63,299 nucleotides of DNA from Bordetella sp. (GCA_017308115.1 JAFKFS010000017.1:1-63299), one strand, 5' to 3'. Positions 25,058-33,434 are shown, numbered from the stretch's first letter. Notes: generated from the sequence alone by a model not told the origin. Translations and numbers: made by a program.

Positions 25058-25543
25058 ATGTCGGATGTGACGCTTAAGGACGCCATGCGTCGAGTGGCCG
25101 CGACCGTGGGGGTCGTATCCGCGCGCTTCGGCGATCAGGACATGGCCATGACGGCGACGTCCTTCTGCTCGCTGAGCCTGGAGCCGCCCGCCTTGCTGGT
25201 CTGTGTGAACCGCCAGGCCGCCATGCACGAGGTGCTCGCGGTCGGGAGCCGCTTCTGCATGAATGTGCTGGAGGAGACCCAGGACAAGGTCTCGGCCGCC
25301 TGCGGCGGCCAGAGGCAGCGCAGCGAGCGCTTCGAGGTCGGGGATTGGGAGGCTTGCGGTCAAGGCGCGCCCTATGTGCGGGGGGCGCAGGCCAACGTCT
25401 TCTGCGAGGTGGTCCAGAGGATCGACTACGGCACCCACACCATCATCATCGGTCAGGTGGCGGACGTGCGGGTTTCGCAGGGCCGTTCGCCGCTGGTCTA
25501 TTTTGACGGCGGCTACGTCAGCGTGAAGGGCCTTGCCGTCTGA
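25058..25543 (+). CDS. Flavin reductase (FMN-binding split-barrel family)
   Basis: A 161-residue flavin:NAD(P)H reductase-like protein. The family pattern VTLKDAMRRVAATVGVVSA is followed by AMTATSFCSLSLEPPALLVCVNRQA, FCMNVLEETQ near residue 75, and a C-terminal PLVYFDGGYVSV. Such proteins supply reduced FMN to two-component monooxygenases, and three luciferase-like enzymes lie downstream. ATG 25058 is chosen since the family usually begins here; ATG 25043 lies two bases from operator A. Neither start has a clear ribosome site. Operator A puts it in the same presumed TetR regulon. Confidence 0.85.
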   Translation: MSDVTLKDAMRRVAATVGVVSARFGDQDMAMTATSFCSLSLEPPALLVCVNRQAAMHEVLAVGSRFCMNVLEETQDKVSAACGGQRQRSERFEVGDWEACGQGAPYVRGAQANVFCEVVQRIDYGTHTIIIGQVADVRVSQGRSPLVYFDGGYVSVKGLAV

Positions 25544-25567
25544 TCGACGCAGTGGCCGAGTCTCGAG

Positions 25568-25915
25568 TCAGCGCCGCTGAAACAACTGGCTGACGTTGCC
25601 TGAGGGATCAGTGAAGGTCAGGGTGCGGCCATGGAGGCCCATGTCGCGTTCGCCGATGACCCGGCCGCCGGCAGCGGCGATGGCCTCGGCGGCGCCCATG
25701 ATGTCATCGACCTCAAAGACGACCACGCCCCCTTGTTCAACGGCGGATTCACGCGCGCCCGCCAGGGCCAGACTGTGGCCGCCGAAGCTGAGCTGGATCC
25801 AGTGTTCCCCGTCGGCGAAGCGAAGCTCGGCGCCGAGGGCTTTCTGGTAGAACTCGGCATCCGCGCCGGCCTTGGCCGTGGCGAGATAGATGTTCTGAAT
25901 CCTGAGAACCGACAT
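25568..25915 (-). CDS. VOC (glyoxalase/bleomycin-resistance fold) protein
   Basis: A 115-residue single-domain vicinal-oxygen-chelate protein (MSVLRIQNIYLATAKAGADAEFYQ; ending TLTFTDPSGNVSQLF). VOC proteins bind a metal or a small organic ligand and act as isomerases, dioxygenases or binding proteins; the role cannot be set from sequence. Start 25915, five bases from the stop of the enoyl-CoA hydratase gene, so it is the last gene of the leftward LLM - hydratase - VOC operon controlled from site B. It may handle an epoxide, dicarbonyl or acyl-CoA epimer from the pathway. Confidence 0.8.
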   Translation of the reverse strand: MSVLRIQNIYLATAKAGADAEFYQKALGAELRFADGEHWIQLSFGGHSLALAGARESAVEQGGVVVFEVDDIMGAAEAIAAAGGRVIGERDMGLHGRTLTFTDPSGNVSQLFQRR

Positions 25916-25919
25916 GAGG

Positions 25920-26663
25920 CTAGTTCCGGTTGGAAAGGGAAAGGATCGAGGCTGCCGAAGCCGCGATGGCGCGGGTCTCATAGGCGGCGTCATTATCGTA
26001 GCTGCGGGCGAGGGTTTTGGTGGCGGTGACGGCGTGGGGCGCAAGGCTTGCAAGACGGGCGCAAAGGCTCTGGAGTTCCGCCTCCAGATCCTCGTCGGCG
26101 CAGGTGCGCTGGACCAGACCGTTCGCGCGGGCCTGTTCGGCGCTCCAGACGTCGCGGCTGAACACCCAGTCCATGGCGATGCGGCGGCCCAGGCATTCCA
26201 GGGCGTCGCCGAGAACCATGCCGGGCACGACGCCGTGACTGAGTTCAGGCATGGCGAAGCGGGCGCTGGACGCCGCCAGACTGATGTCGCTTCTGGCGAC
26301 GAGGCCGACGCCGAAGCCCATGCAGGCGCCGTGGACGGCGGTGACGACGATGCGGTCCGAACTGGATATCTGATCGGTCACCGCAGCATTGCGGGCGAAG
26401 GCTGACCTGAGGTCCTTTTCACCAAGGGCCGCCATCTGCGAGAAGGCGGAGATGTCCCAGCCCGCGCAGAAACTGGGGCCCTCGCCGCGGATCAGGATCA
26501 CCCGGCACGCTTCCTCGGCCTCGAGGCGGGACAGCGCCTGCCCCAGGGCATCGAGCATGACGCCGTCAAAGGCGTTGTGCCGCTCCGGGCGCGACAGGGT
26601 CACTGTCGCGACCGCGCCCTCGAGACGACAGCGGACGCCATCCCCCTCGATCGTGTCAGCCAC
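25920..26663 (-). CDS. Enoyl-CoA hydratase/isomerase family protein
   Basis: A 247-residue crotonase-fold protein. It shows GVRCRLEGAVATVTLSRPERHNAFD at the N-terminus, the oxyanion-hole segment GEGPSFCAGWDIS near residue 70, and ACMGFGVGLVARSDI near 118. Family members hydrate or isomerise enoyl-CoAs or cleave C-C bonds in CoA thioesters. GTG 26663 overlaps the stop of the upstream LLM gene by eight bases. The catalytic Glu pair of true hydratases is not clearly placed, so the reaction is left open. Confidence 0.87.
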   Translation of the reverse strand: MADTIEGDGVRCRLEGAVATVTLSRPERHNAFDGVMLDALGQALSRLEAEEACRVILIRGEGPSFCAGWDISAFSQMAALGEKDLRSAFARNAAVTDQISSSDRIVVTAVHGACMGFGVGLVARSDISLAASSARFAMPELSHGVVPGMVLGDALECLGRRIAMDWVFSRDVWSAEQARANGLVQRTCADEDLEAELQSLCARLASLAPHAVTATKTLARSYDNDAAYETRAIAASAASILSLSNRN

Positions 26664-27744
26664 CGGCCGCGACCGTCGCCGGAGCGGAGGCGGGTTCCGA
26701 TTTCCTGAACATCGGCATGACCTCCTTGGCGAACCATTCCATCGACTTCAGGGCGGACCTGCGATCCAGGGTCGGGATGTTGAACCAGCCGATGTAGTGG
26801 TCGACGCCCATCTCTTCGTTCAGCACGTTGATGGTGTCGGCGACCTGCTGGGCCGAGCCGAAATTGCCGCCGTGGGTCAGGGTCTGTTCGACCGTCAGCA
26901 GGTCGAGACCTTTCTGCACCTTCTTGTAATAGGCGATCTCCTGCTCGGTGGCGGCGGCGTTCTTGTCCGACCCCGGGATCACCTTGCCGATGGATTTGTA
27001 ATAACGCATGGCGGCCTCGGCGGCCTCGATCCGGCCTTCCTGATCAGGGCCGCACCAGGCCTGCTGCATGAAGGGACGTTCGAAGCCGACATCGGCGTGG
27101 CCGCCCTGGGTCAGGCCCTGGGAATAGAGATCGAAGTTCTTCTTCATGATGCCCAGGGGCGTGAAGTTCGGGCTCGTGATGATGCGTTCGCCGGCATGGC
27201 CCAGACGCGAGAAACTGTCCGGCTGGACTGCGGCGTGCAGCAGCGGAATCGGGCGCTCGGGGCGCGGGTAGACGGTGATGTTGTCGTACTGAAAGTGCTT
27301 GCCCTTGTAGCTCCAGTTCTCTTCGGTCCAAGCCAGACGCAGGATGTCCACCGTCTCGTTGTAGCGATCGATGGACTCCTTGGGATCGACGCCGAAGCCT
27401 GCGAATTCGATCGGCTGGTAGCCCCGGCCGATGCCCATCATCAGGCGGCCGTTGGACATCAGATCGACCAGGGCGGCGTCCTCGGCCAGGCGGATGGGCG
27501 AGTAGAAGGGGATCACCATCACGGCGGTGCCGATCTTGATGCGCTTGGTGCGCTGGGCGATGGCCGAGGCGAAAACGAGCGGATTGCCCAGGATGCCGTA
27601 CTGGGAGAAGTGGTGCTCCGCCAGCCATATGGAGTCGAATCCCAGTTCGTCCGCCAGGACGGCGTCCTCCATAACCTCCTCCATGACCTTGCGGTCGGAA
27701 GCGCCCTCGCCGAGAGGGAAGAGGTTCATAGTTCCAAACTTCAT
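26656..27744 (-). CDS. Luciferase-like (LLM) flavin/F420-dependent oxidoreductase 1
   Basis: A 362-residue TIM-barrel protein of the bacterial luciferase-like monooxygenase superfamily. It starts MKFGTMNLFPLGEG, then AVLADELGFDSIWLAEHHFSQYG with the EHH motif common in FMN-dependent members, KIGTAVMVIPFYSPIRLAED, and MMGIGRGYQPIEFAGFGV. LLM enzymes use either FMNH2 and O2 or F420. This one is closest in feel to luciferase-alpha-like FMN monooxygenases, but cofactor choice cannot be decided from sequence. First gene of a three-gene operon behind operator B. Start ATG 27744. Confidence 0.88.
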   Translation of the reverse strand: MKFGTMNLFPLGEGASDRKVMEEVMEDAVLADELGFDSIWLAEHHFSQYGILGNPLVFASAIAQRTKRIKIGTAVMVIPFYSPIRLAEDAALVDLMSNGRLMMGIGRGYQPIEFAGFGVDPKESIDRYNETVDILRLAWTEENWSYKGKHFQYDNITVYPRPERPIPLLHAAVQPDSFSRLGHAGERIITSPNFTPLGIMKKNFDLYSQGLTQGGHADVGFERPFMQQAWCGPDQEGRIEAAEAAMRYYKSIGKVIPGSDKNAAATEQEIAYYKKVQKGLDLLTVEQTLTHGGNFGSAQQVADTINVLNEEMGVDHYIGWFNIPTLDRRSALKSMEWFAKEVMPMFRKSEPASAPATVAAGG

Positions 27745-27782
27745 GACGCCTGTCCGTTCGTGCTGCCGTCGGAATTATTATT

Positions 27783-27798
27783 CCATCCGGTCGGTATG
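27783..27798. promoter_or_regulatory. TetR-type operator, site B
   Basis: CCATCC-GGTC-GGTATG, a member of the eight-copy palindrome family, 39 bases upstream of the LLM 1 start and in the gap after the VOC gene at 27849-28361. It should control the LLM - hydratase - VOC operon. Confidence 0.65.
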
Positions 27799-27848
27799 GG
27801 TAAAAGTGGCTCTGAGCGAGGGGGCTCCGCCTGGAGCGCCGGTCGAAA

Positions 27849-28361
27849 TCAGGGCTGGGCGGTGGGGTCTTTCTGCGCGGCGCGGAAGGCCATGATCTGG
27901 TCGCGGGTCGGCAAGGCGACCAGTTCGATCATCAGACCGTCGGGGTCCTCGACGATCATCACGGTGATCTCGCCGTAGTTCTCGAGGACGCTGCGCCGAG
28001 GCGGGCAGGCGACGGTGATCTTGGCCGGGTCGATCCGGGCGTAGATGGCGTCGATCTCCTCCGAGGTCGTCTCGAACGACAGGAGGAAGACGCCCGGGGC
28101 CGGCGCTCGCAGAGGCGTTGGCGGAGCCTCCGGCCGGACGCTCCACTGGATGAGCTCCAACTGACCGATGCGGGTCGGCCCCTGCAGATAGAGGGATTGG
28201 CCCCTGGCGCCCTCGGGCAGACCCATGGTCTGGATGGTTTCCGGGTCGATGATCGGCATCTCCAGCGTACGCTTGAAGCCAAGCACCTGCTGGTAGAAGG
28301 CGGCCGACGCGTCCAGATCGCTGACCGTGATGGCGGCGTGGTGGATTTCGCTGACGCTCAT
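27849..28361 (-). CDS. VOC (glyoxalase-like) protein, larger paralogue
   Basis: A 170-residue VOC-fold protein beginning MSVSEIHHAAITVSDLDASAAFYQ with a second-half IMIVEDPDGLMIELVALP-type metal/ligand strand (the sequence reads VMIVEDPDGLMIEL). The His in IHHAAI and the Glu in LMIEL fit VOC metal ligands. It resembles methylmalonyl-CoA epimerase or lactoylglutathione lyase-type proteins in layout only. Coupled by a four-base ATGA overlap to the LLM 2 gene upstream, so it is the last gene of the leftward ligase - hydratase - LLM - VOC operon. Confidence 0.82.
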   Translation of the reverse strand: MSVSEIHHAAITVSDLDASAAFYQQVLGFKRTLEMPIIDPETIQTMGLPEGARGQSLYLQGPTRIGQLELIQWSVRPEAPPTPLRAPAPGVFLLSFETTSEEIDAIYARIDPAKITVACPPRRSVLENYGEITVMIVEDPDGLMIELVALPTRDQIMAFRAAQKDPTAQP

Positions 28362-29356
28362 GATCGATCCGCCGTGAAGTGAGGGCGGACCTGTTCGGCG
28401 AACAGGCGCAGCGACCGCTTGGCTTTCTCCCACGGCATGCCCATCCAGGCGCAGCGGAAGATGAAGTGGTTGAAGCCCAGATCGGTCAGTTCCCTGACCT
28501 TGGCGGTCACCTCCGCGGGGGAACCGAAGACGAGGGAATTCTGCAGCAGCGCTTCCTTCTGGGTCTCGAACCATTTCAGGTCGCCGTACTGGGAATAGGC
28601 GCGATACTCGCGTTCCAGATACTCGTGGACGTCGCGGCGGGCCTCTTCCGGGTCCTCGGCGACGTAGAGTTCCTTGATGATCGGACGCTCGATCCCGTCG
28701 ATCGTCAGGCCGGCCTCGCGGCGCGCGTCGTCATAGATGGCCAGGTGCTTGGAGAAGTAGTCCGGGTTGGGCGTGTTGCCGGGCGTGAGCCATGCGTCCC
28801 CCAGTCGGGCGGCCCGCTCGACCGCGGCGCGGGCGCCGGCGCCGACCCACAGGGGCGGGCCGCCGGGGGTCAGGGGCTTGAGACCGATCTTCTGGCCGTT
28901 CAACTGATAGTATTTGCCTTCATAGTGGACCGGCTCGCCGGTCCACAGCAGCTTGATGATCTCTATGGATTCCTTCAGGCGGCCGCCGCGCTCGGATTTC
29001 GGGATGCCGAACGCCTCATATTCTTCGTCGCGATAGCCCGCGCCCACGCCCAGGACCACACGGCCGCCCGAGAGGTGGTCGAGCGTGGCGAACTCTTCGG
29101 CGATGTGCACCGGGTGATAGAGCGGCAGGATCAGGATGCCGGTGCCGACCTGCATGCGGCCGGAGATCTCGATGATCTTGGACGTCATCGACAGGGCCTG
29201 GGGAGTCTGCAGATTGGCCACGAAGTGGTTGATCGTGAAGACCGAGTCGTAGTCCAGATCGCGCGCATACTCCACGACGCCCAGAATGCCGTCGATGCTT
29301 TCCTTGATGTTTGCGTCTTGCGGGAACTGGTGGGACGCGAGGATGCCGAACTTCAT
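28358..29356 (-). CDS. Luciferase-like (LLM) oxidoreductase 2, probably F420-type
   Basis: A 332-residue LLM-superfamily protein (MKFGILASHQFPQDANIKES). Features include ARDLDYDSVFTINHFV, VGTGILILPLYHPVHIAEEFATLDHLSGGRVVLGVGAGYRDEEYEAFG, and PLWVGAGARAAVERAARLGDAWL near residue 185, a pattern frequent in F420-dependent LLM families (longer stretches shown only in part). It sits five kilobases from a complete F420 operon and in the same presumed regulon, which supports F420 as cofactor. The ATG overlaps the upstream hydratase stop by one base (TGATG). Confidence 0.85.
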   Translation of the reverse strand: MKFGILASHQFPQDANIKESIDGILGVVEYARDLDYDSVFTINHFVANLQTPQALSMTSKIIEISGRMQVGTGILILPLYHPVHIAEEFATLDHLSGGRVVLGVGAGYRDEEYEAFGIPKSERGGRLKESIEIIKLLWTGEPVHYEGKYYQLNGQKIGLKPLTPGGPPLWVGAGARAAVERAARLGDAWLTPGNTPNPDYFSKHLAIYDDARREAGLTIDGIERPIIKELYVAEDPEEARRDVHEYLEREYRAYSQYGDLKWFETQKEALLQNSLVFGSPAEVTAKVRELTDLGFNHFIFRCAWMGMPWEKAKRSLRLFAEQVRPHFTADRS

Positions 29357-30336
29357 CAGGCCTGATCCTTCCTGGGCTGGTTACGACCGCCGAGGCGGAA
29401 GTAGGGGGCGACCGCTGCGTCACGGTCTTTCAGGGTCTTGCGCAAGCCCTTTTCCGCGCGCTCGCGCAGGAAGTTGAACTCACCCTCCTGCAGGCCGAGG
29501 TTGGTGGCCCAGCCGTGGCCGATCCAGCACATGGTCTCGCCCACGCCCTTGCCCCGGGCGTTCATGGTCACCTGCATGACGGCCTTGCCCATCATCAGGC
29601 CGTCCAAGGGCATCATGGAGATGGCCTGGGCATAGTCGGCCACCCACTGGTCGAGCTCCTCACGGGGGACGACCTTGTTGACCAGGCCGGCCTGCTCGGC
29701 CTCGTGCGCCTCCAGCGGGCGCATGGTGAGGATGATCTCCTTCATCTTCTTCAGGCCCAGGTTCTCGATCCAGAGGTACATGTCCTGGGGCGCGGCGCCG
29801 AGGTAGCGGAAGGCCGGATGGGTGAAGGTGGCGTCCGGCGAGGCGATGACGATGTCGCAGCCCAGGGCCAGCTGCATGTGGCCCCCGTAGCAGTAGCCAT
29901 GCACCTGACAGATGGTCGCCTTCAGGCAGTCGGTGACCGGGTTCATGAAGCTTTCGCCCAGCATGTTGCGATCGGGCAGCATGCGTTGGCGTTGAGCCGG
30001 CCGCTTCTTGCCCGCCTTGCCCTCGCCAGAGCCGTAGCCGATGTAGAATCCCAGTTCGTCGCCGTCGGCGCCCGTGCCGAAGCACGACCCCTCGCCCTTG
30101 AAGACGATGACCTTGACTCTGTCGTCGGCCTCGGCCTCGCGGACATAGTCGCCGACCAGTTCCAGAGCCGCGACCGGCACGGCGTTCAGGGTTTCCGGGC
30201 GATTGAACGTGATCGTGGCGACGTGACGCTCTTCGTCGACCTCATAGAGAATCCACTGGGCCAGGGTGTCCGGGTCCGTGGTCATGCGCTCCTTGGTCCA
30301 GTGGGCGTCCAGCAGTTCGGCCGTGCGTTTCTTCAT
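29356..30336 (-). CDS. Enoyl-CoA hydratase/isomerase family protein, long form
   Basis: A 326-residue crotonase-superfamily protein, longer than the usual 255-280. After a 30-residue N-terminal extension come EERHVATITFNRPETLNAVPV, a GEGSCFGTGADGDELG oxyanion loop near residue 88, a lysine-rich insert (GKAGKKRPAQRQR), HGYCYGGHMQLALGCDI and FRYLGAAPQDM. The last resembles members acting on cyclic or branched CoA thioesters, possibly ring-opening hydrolases. ATG 30336 has a strong GGGGAGGAA site. It lies 25 bases after the ligase stop in the same leftward operon. Confidence 0.86.
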   Translation of the reverse strand: MKKRTAELLDAHWTKERMTTDPDTLAQWILYEVDEERHVATITFNRPETLNAVPVAALELVGDYVREAEADDRVKVIVFKGEGSCFGTGADGDELGFYIGYGSGEGKAGKKRPAQRQRMLPDRNMLGESFMNPVTDCLKATICQVHGYCYGGHMQLALGCDIVIASPDATFTHPAFRYLGAAPQDMYLWIENLGLKKMKEIILTMRPLEAHEAEQAGLVNKVVPREELDQWVADYAQAISMMPLDGLMMGKAVMQVTMNARGKGVGETMCWIGHGWATNLGLQEGEFNFLRERAEKGLRKTLKDRDAAVAPYFRLGGRNQPRKDQA

Positions 30337-30361
30337 GATGTTCCTCCCCAGCCGTCGATGA

Positions 30362-31873
30362 TCAGGCGACCAACGCGCGACGGTTGATTTTTCCCGCTTC
30401 GGTTCTCGGCAGTTGTTCGATGAAGACGACCGATCGGATCGCCTTGAAGTGTGAAAGGCGTTCCCGGCAGTAGGCGATCAGGCTCGCCTCCGCTCCGGAG
30501 TGGTCTTTCTGTGGTTCGCGAAGGACGACATAGGCGCGCGGCGCCTCGCCCAGGCGCTCGTCCGGAACGCCCGTCACGGCGACGTCGGCGACGTCGGGGT
30601 GCGTGCGCAAGGTGTTCTCGATCTCGCTGGGCCAGACCTGGAAACCGCCGACCTTGATCAGTTCGCGCTTGCGGCCCGACAGGAACAGGACGCCGTTCTC
30701 GTCGATGTGGCCGATATCGCCCGAGGCCACCCAGCCGTCCTGGACCAGGGCGCGATCGCCATCGCCTGCGCCGCCGTCCACATAGCCGCGGGTCATCGGG
30801 GTGCGGACCGTGATCTCGCCTGTCTCGCCGGTTGCGAGGGCCTTGCCGTCCTCGTCGCGAATTTCGACCTCGACGCCCTCGTAGATCTTGCCGACGGACC
30901 CCGGCAGCCACTCGCCCCTTGCGACGGCGCGCGCCGTCCAGCCTGCGACGTGACCGGTTTCGGTCGAGCCGTAATTGGTCAGCAGGGGAACCCTGTAGCG
31001 CGCCTCGAACTCGCGGGCGATCTCGGGCGGGGCCGCGCCGCCGGTGACCATGACGGACTTCAGGCTGCCGAGCTCGCCCTCGCCGCGATATCGCGTCAGG
31101 TCATAGATCATGGTGGGCATCAGCGAGAGGTTGTCGATGCCGTGACGGGCAACCAATTCGAACACGGTCTCCGGACGAAAACGCTCCATGATGACGACGG
31201 GGCGGCCGACGAAGAAGGCGAGCAGCAGGCTCTGTTGCCCGCCGCCGTGGAACAGGGCCATGGTGACCAGATTGGGCGGGACGCCCTCGGGGGCCAGGGC
31301 GTAGGGGCCGGGGCGGCCCTTCGCGGCGCGGGCGAACTTGGTCATGGCCTCGATGACGCCCGCGTGGGTCAGGGCCACGGCCTTGGGCTCGCCCGTCGTG
31401 CCGCCGGTGAACAGGATGGCGGCGTCGGCGTCTCCCAGGTCGGGCGCCGCGACAACCGCTTCGCCGGCGTTCCACAGATCATCGTCCGCGCCGGCGCCGA
31501 ACCAGAGGCCCGGAAGTTCGAGATTCGCCTGATCGACGCTGCCGCGCAGACGGTCCATGGCCACCAGGAGGGTGAAGGGCGTCTTGGCATGGGCGTCGGC
31601 CAACTCCGCGCCGTTGTAGAGGCCGCTGAGCATGACCGGCACGAGGCCGACCTTCCAGGCGGCGAACATGCTTATGACCAGCTCGGGGCTGTTCACAAAG
31701 AAGAGGCCGATCCGGTCGCCGGCCTTCGCCCCGGCGCCCAGCATTCTCTGGCCGACGGCGCCGGAAAGGGCGTTCAGCCGACCGAAGGACCATGCGCGAC
31801 CGTCCTCGTGCCACAGGGCCGTGCGCTCTGGCGCTTCGGCGGCGCGTCGCTCAAGGTCGCGAGCCAGGTTCAA
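30362..31873 (-). CDS. AMP-dependent acyl-CoA ligase (ligase 1)
   Basis: A 503-residue adenylate-forming enzyme that activates a carboxylic acid to its CoA ester. The P-loop-like FTGGTTGEPKAV is near residue 170, NYGSTETGH near 305, GWVASGDIGH and LSGRKRELIKVGG in the C-terminal part, and the catalytic Lys in TEAGKINRR near 497. I choose TTG 31873 because GGAGA precedes it; the longer frame to 31927 runs through operator C. First gene of the ligase - hydratase - LLM 2 - VOC operon, transcribed divergently from LLM 3. Confidence 0.9.
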   Translation of the reverse strand: MNLARDLERRAAEAPERTALWHEDGRAWSFGRLNALSGAVGQRMLGAGAKAGDRIGLFFVNSPELVISMFAAWKVGLVPVMLSGLYNGAELADAHAKTPFTLLVAMDRLRGSVDQANLELPGLWFGAGADDDLWNAGEAVVAAPDLGDADAAILFTGGTTGEPKAVALTHAGVIEAMTKFARAAKGRPGPYALAPEGVPPNLVTMALFHGGGQQSLLLAFFVGRPVVIMERFRPETVFELVARHGIDNLSLMPTMIYDLTRYRGEGELGSLKSVMVTGGAAPPEIAREFEARYRVPLLTNYGSTETGHVAGWTARAVARGEWLPGSVGKIYEGVEVEIRDEDGKALATGETGEITVRTPMTRGYVDGGAGDGDRALVQDGWVASGDIGHIDENGVLFLSGRKRELIKVGGFQVWPSEIENTLRTHPDVADVAVTGVPDERLGEAPRAYVVLREPQKDHSGAEASLIAYCRERLSHFKAIRSVVFIEQLPRTEAGKINRRALVA

Positions 31874-31904
31874 GAGGATTCTCCACGGGGAAGGGATGTA
31901 TATT

Positions 31905-31920
31905 GATACCGGTCGGTATG
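31905..31920. promoter_or_regulatory. TetR-type operator, site C
   Basis: GATACC-GGTC-GGTATG between the divergent ligase 1 operon and the LLM 3 gene; it can control both. Confidence 0.7.
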
Positions 31921-31983
31921 AATGCAATATGATCGGTGGAGGCGAGCCCGGTCAAGAGGCTGAGCGCTTGGAAGGAGATATGA

Positions 31984-32964
31984 ATGAAGATCGGCTTGTT
32001 TCTATCGGCCCAGCTGGAACCGGGAGCAGACGTCGCCGAAGGCGTGCAGAAGCTGGGAGAGCAGGCGCGTCTTGCCGAACAGGCCGGATTTGATTCCCTG
32101 TTCGTCGGGCATCACTACCTGACGCATTCGGCCTTCTTCCAACCTCTGTCCCTGCTGGGATGGCTGGCGGCGCAGACGACCAGGCTGGGCCTGGGCACGG
32201 CTGTCTATCTGTCGCCTCTGGCCAATCCCCTGGCGCTGGCCGAGGAGGTGGCGACGCTGGACGCCCTGTCGGGAGGGCGCATCACTCTCGGAGTCGGCAG
32301 CGGCTATCGCGAGCGTGAGTTCGAGGCGATGGGCGTTCCCTATGCGGATCGCTTCAAGCGCCTGGAGATCACCACGGATGTCCTGCGCCGCCTCCTGGCG
32401 GGCGAAGAGGTCACAGGCGAATTCCCCTTCGGCAAGCTGGACCGCGCCAAGGTCCATCTTCGCGGTCGTGCGGAGGGGGCGCCGGATATCTGGATGGGCG
32501 CCTTTGGGGACATCGGGCTGAAGCGCGCCGCCCGCCTGGGCTGTCCCTGGCTGGCTCCTCCGGACGGCGACGTCGAGGAACTGGAGCGTCGCTTCGAGCA
32601 GTTTCGCCGCTTCCTGACCGAGGCCGGTCAATCGACGGACATCGCCTATCCCATGCTGCGTGAGGCCGTGGCGGCGCCGACGCTGGAGGCGGCCCAGGAT
32701 ATCGCCCGCCTTCACATGGCGCGCCAGTACGCACAGTACAAGCAATGGCAGGCCGCCGCGGACGCCTCCATGGACGACCTGCTCGACCGCTATGGCGTGG
32801 TGGGCGATCCGGATCGCGTGGTCGAGCGCATCAAGTCGCTGCGTGATCGCCTCGGAGTGACGGACCTGCTGCTGCGCGTGCAATGGATGGGCATGCCGCA
32901 CGAGGAGACGCTGAAGATCATCCAGCTGTTCGGCGAGCAGGTCCTGCCGCGCCTGAAGGATTAG
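31984..32964 (+). CDS. Luciferase-like (LLM) oxidoreductase 3, probably F420-type
   Basis: A 326-residue LLM-fold protein (MKIGLFLSAQLEPGADVAEG). It contains ARLAEQAGFDSLFVGHHYLTH, LGLGTAVYLSPLANPLALAEEVATLDALSGGRITLGVGSGYREREFEAMG and DIWMGAFGDIGLKRAARLGCPWL (quoted here in conserved portions). The ribosome site AAGGAGA before ATG 31984 is excellent. It is monocistronic, and its stop overlaps the TAA of the convergent thioesterase gene. Similar in size and layout to LLM 2 and next to the F420 operon; an F420H2-dependent reductase or oxidase is likely, with FMN as the alternative. Confidence 0.86.
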   Translation: MKIGLFLSAQLEPGADVAEGVQKLGEQARLAEQAGFDSLFVGHHYLTHSAFFQPLSLLGWLAAQTTRLGLGTAVYLSPLANPLALAEEVATLDALSGGRITLGVGSGYREREFEAMGVPYADRFKRLEITTDVLRRLLAGEEVTGEFPFGKLDRAKVHLRGRAEGAPDIWMGAFGDIGLKRAARLGCPWLAPPDGDVEELERRFEQFRRFLTEAGQSTDIAYPMLREAVAAPTLEAAQDIARLHMARQYAQYKQWQAAADASMDDLLDRYGVVGDPDRVVERIKSLRDRLGVTDLLLRVQWMGMPHEETLKIIQLFGEQVLPRLKD

Positions 32965-33434
32965 GTCCCGTGCGGCGCCGGAGCGGCCTCCCAGGAGCCG
33001 CTCCGGTCCTGATAGTCCTGCATGGCCCGCCGATAATGGCCCGGCAGTTCGACCACGGCGCGTTTCAGGCGGAGGGTCGAGACGCAGGTCATGTCGCCCA
33101 CAAAACAGCGTCGGCCGCGGCTGTTGGCGCCGATGGCCCTGAGGGTGAATGAGGAGCGGCCGATGTCCTTGACCCATACGCTGACCTCGAAATCGTCCGA
33201 CGGTTTCAGCGGATAGAGGAGTTCGGTGGTGATCGCGCGAACCGGGGTGCCGATCTCGTCATTCTTGAGCTGGTCGGCGATGTCGATGTCCAAGACCCGG
33301 CGCAGCCATTGCTCGCAGGCATCGAAGACATAGCGGCCATAGTTGGGAGTGAAGACCACCCCCGCCGGGTCGCAGTCGCCGAAAAAGACCCGGCGGCTGA
33401 AGGTCAGGGGATAGGCGAGCGGTTCGTCGCTCAT
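32961..33434 (-). CDS. Hot-dog acyl-CoA thioesterase (4-hydroxybenzoyl-CoA type)
   Basis: A 157-residue hot-dog-fold thioesterase. It shows the family motif FFGDCDPAGVVFTPNYGRYVFDACEQWL, with catalytic Asp near residue 22 in the CDPAGVV stretch as in 4-hydroxybenzoyl-CoA thioesterase and YbgC. It hydrolyses an acyl-CoA to free acid and CoA. The ATG at 33434 overlaps the fbiC stop by four bases, so it is the sixth and last gene of the F420 biosynthesis operon, unusual company for a thioesterase. It probably belongs to the catabolic pathway rather than to F420 synthesis. Confidence 0.87.
   Translation of the reverse strand: MSDEPLAYPLTFSRRVFFGDCDPAGVVFTPNYGRYVFDACEQWLRRVLDIDIADQLKNDEIGTPVRAITTELLYPLKPSDDFEVSVWVKDIGRSSFTLRAIGANSRGRRCFVGDMTCVSTLRLKRAVVELPGHYRRAMQDYQDRSGSWEAAPAPHGT
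32978..33006. repeat. Perfect 10-base inverted repeat after LLM 3
   Basis: CCGGAGCGGC at 32978-32987 and GCCGCTCCGG at 32997-33006 with a nine-base spacer. It follows the LLM 3 stop and lies inside the end of the convergent thioesterase gene; there is no T run, so it could pause or terminate rightward transcripts only weakly. Confidence 0.4.

Noticed and set aside
26389-27978. 529-codon plus-strand frame over the LLM 1 operon
   Set aside because: Runs antisense through two genes and the operator; composition is not protein-like.
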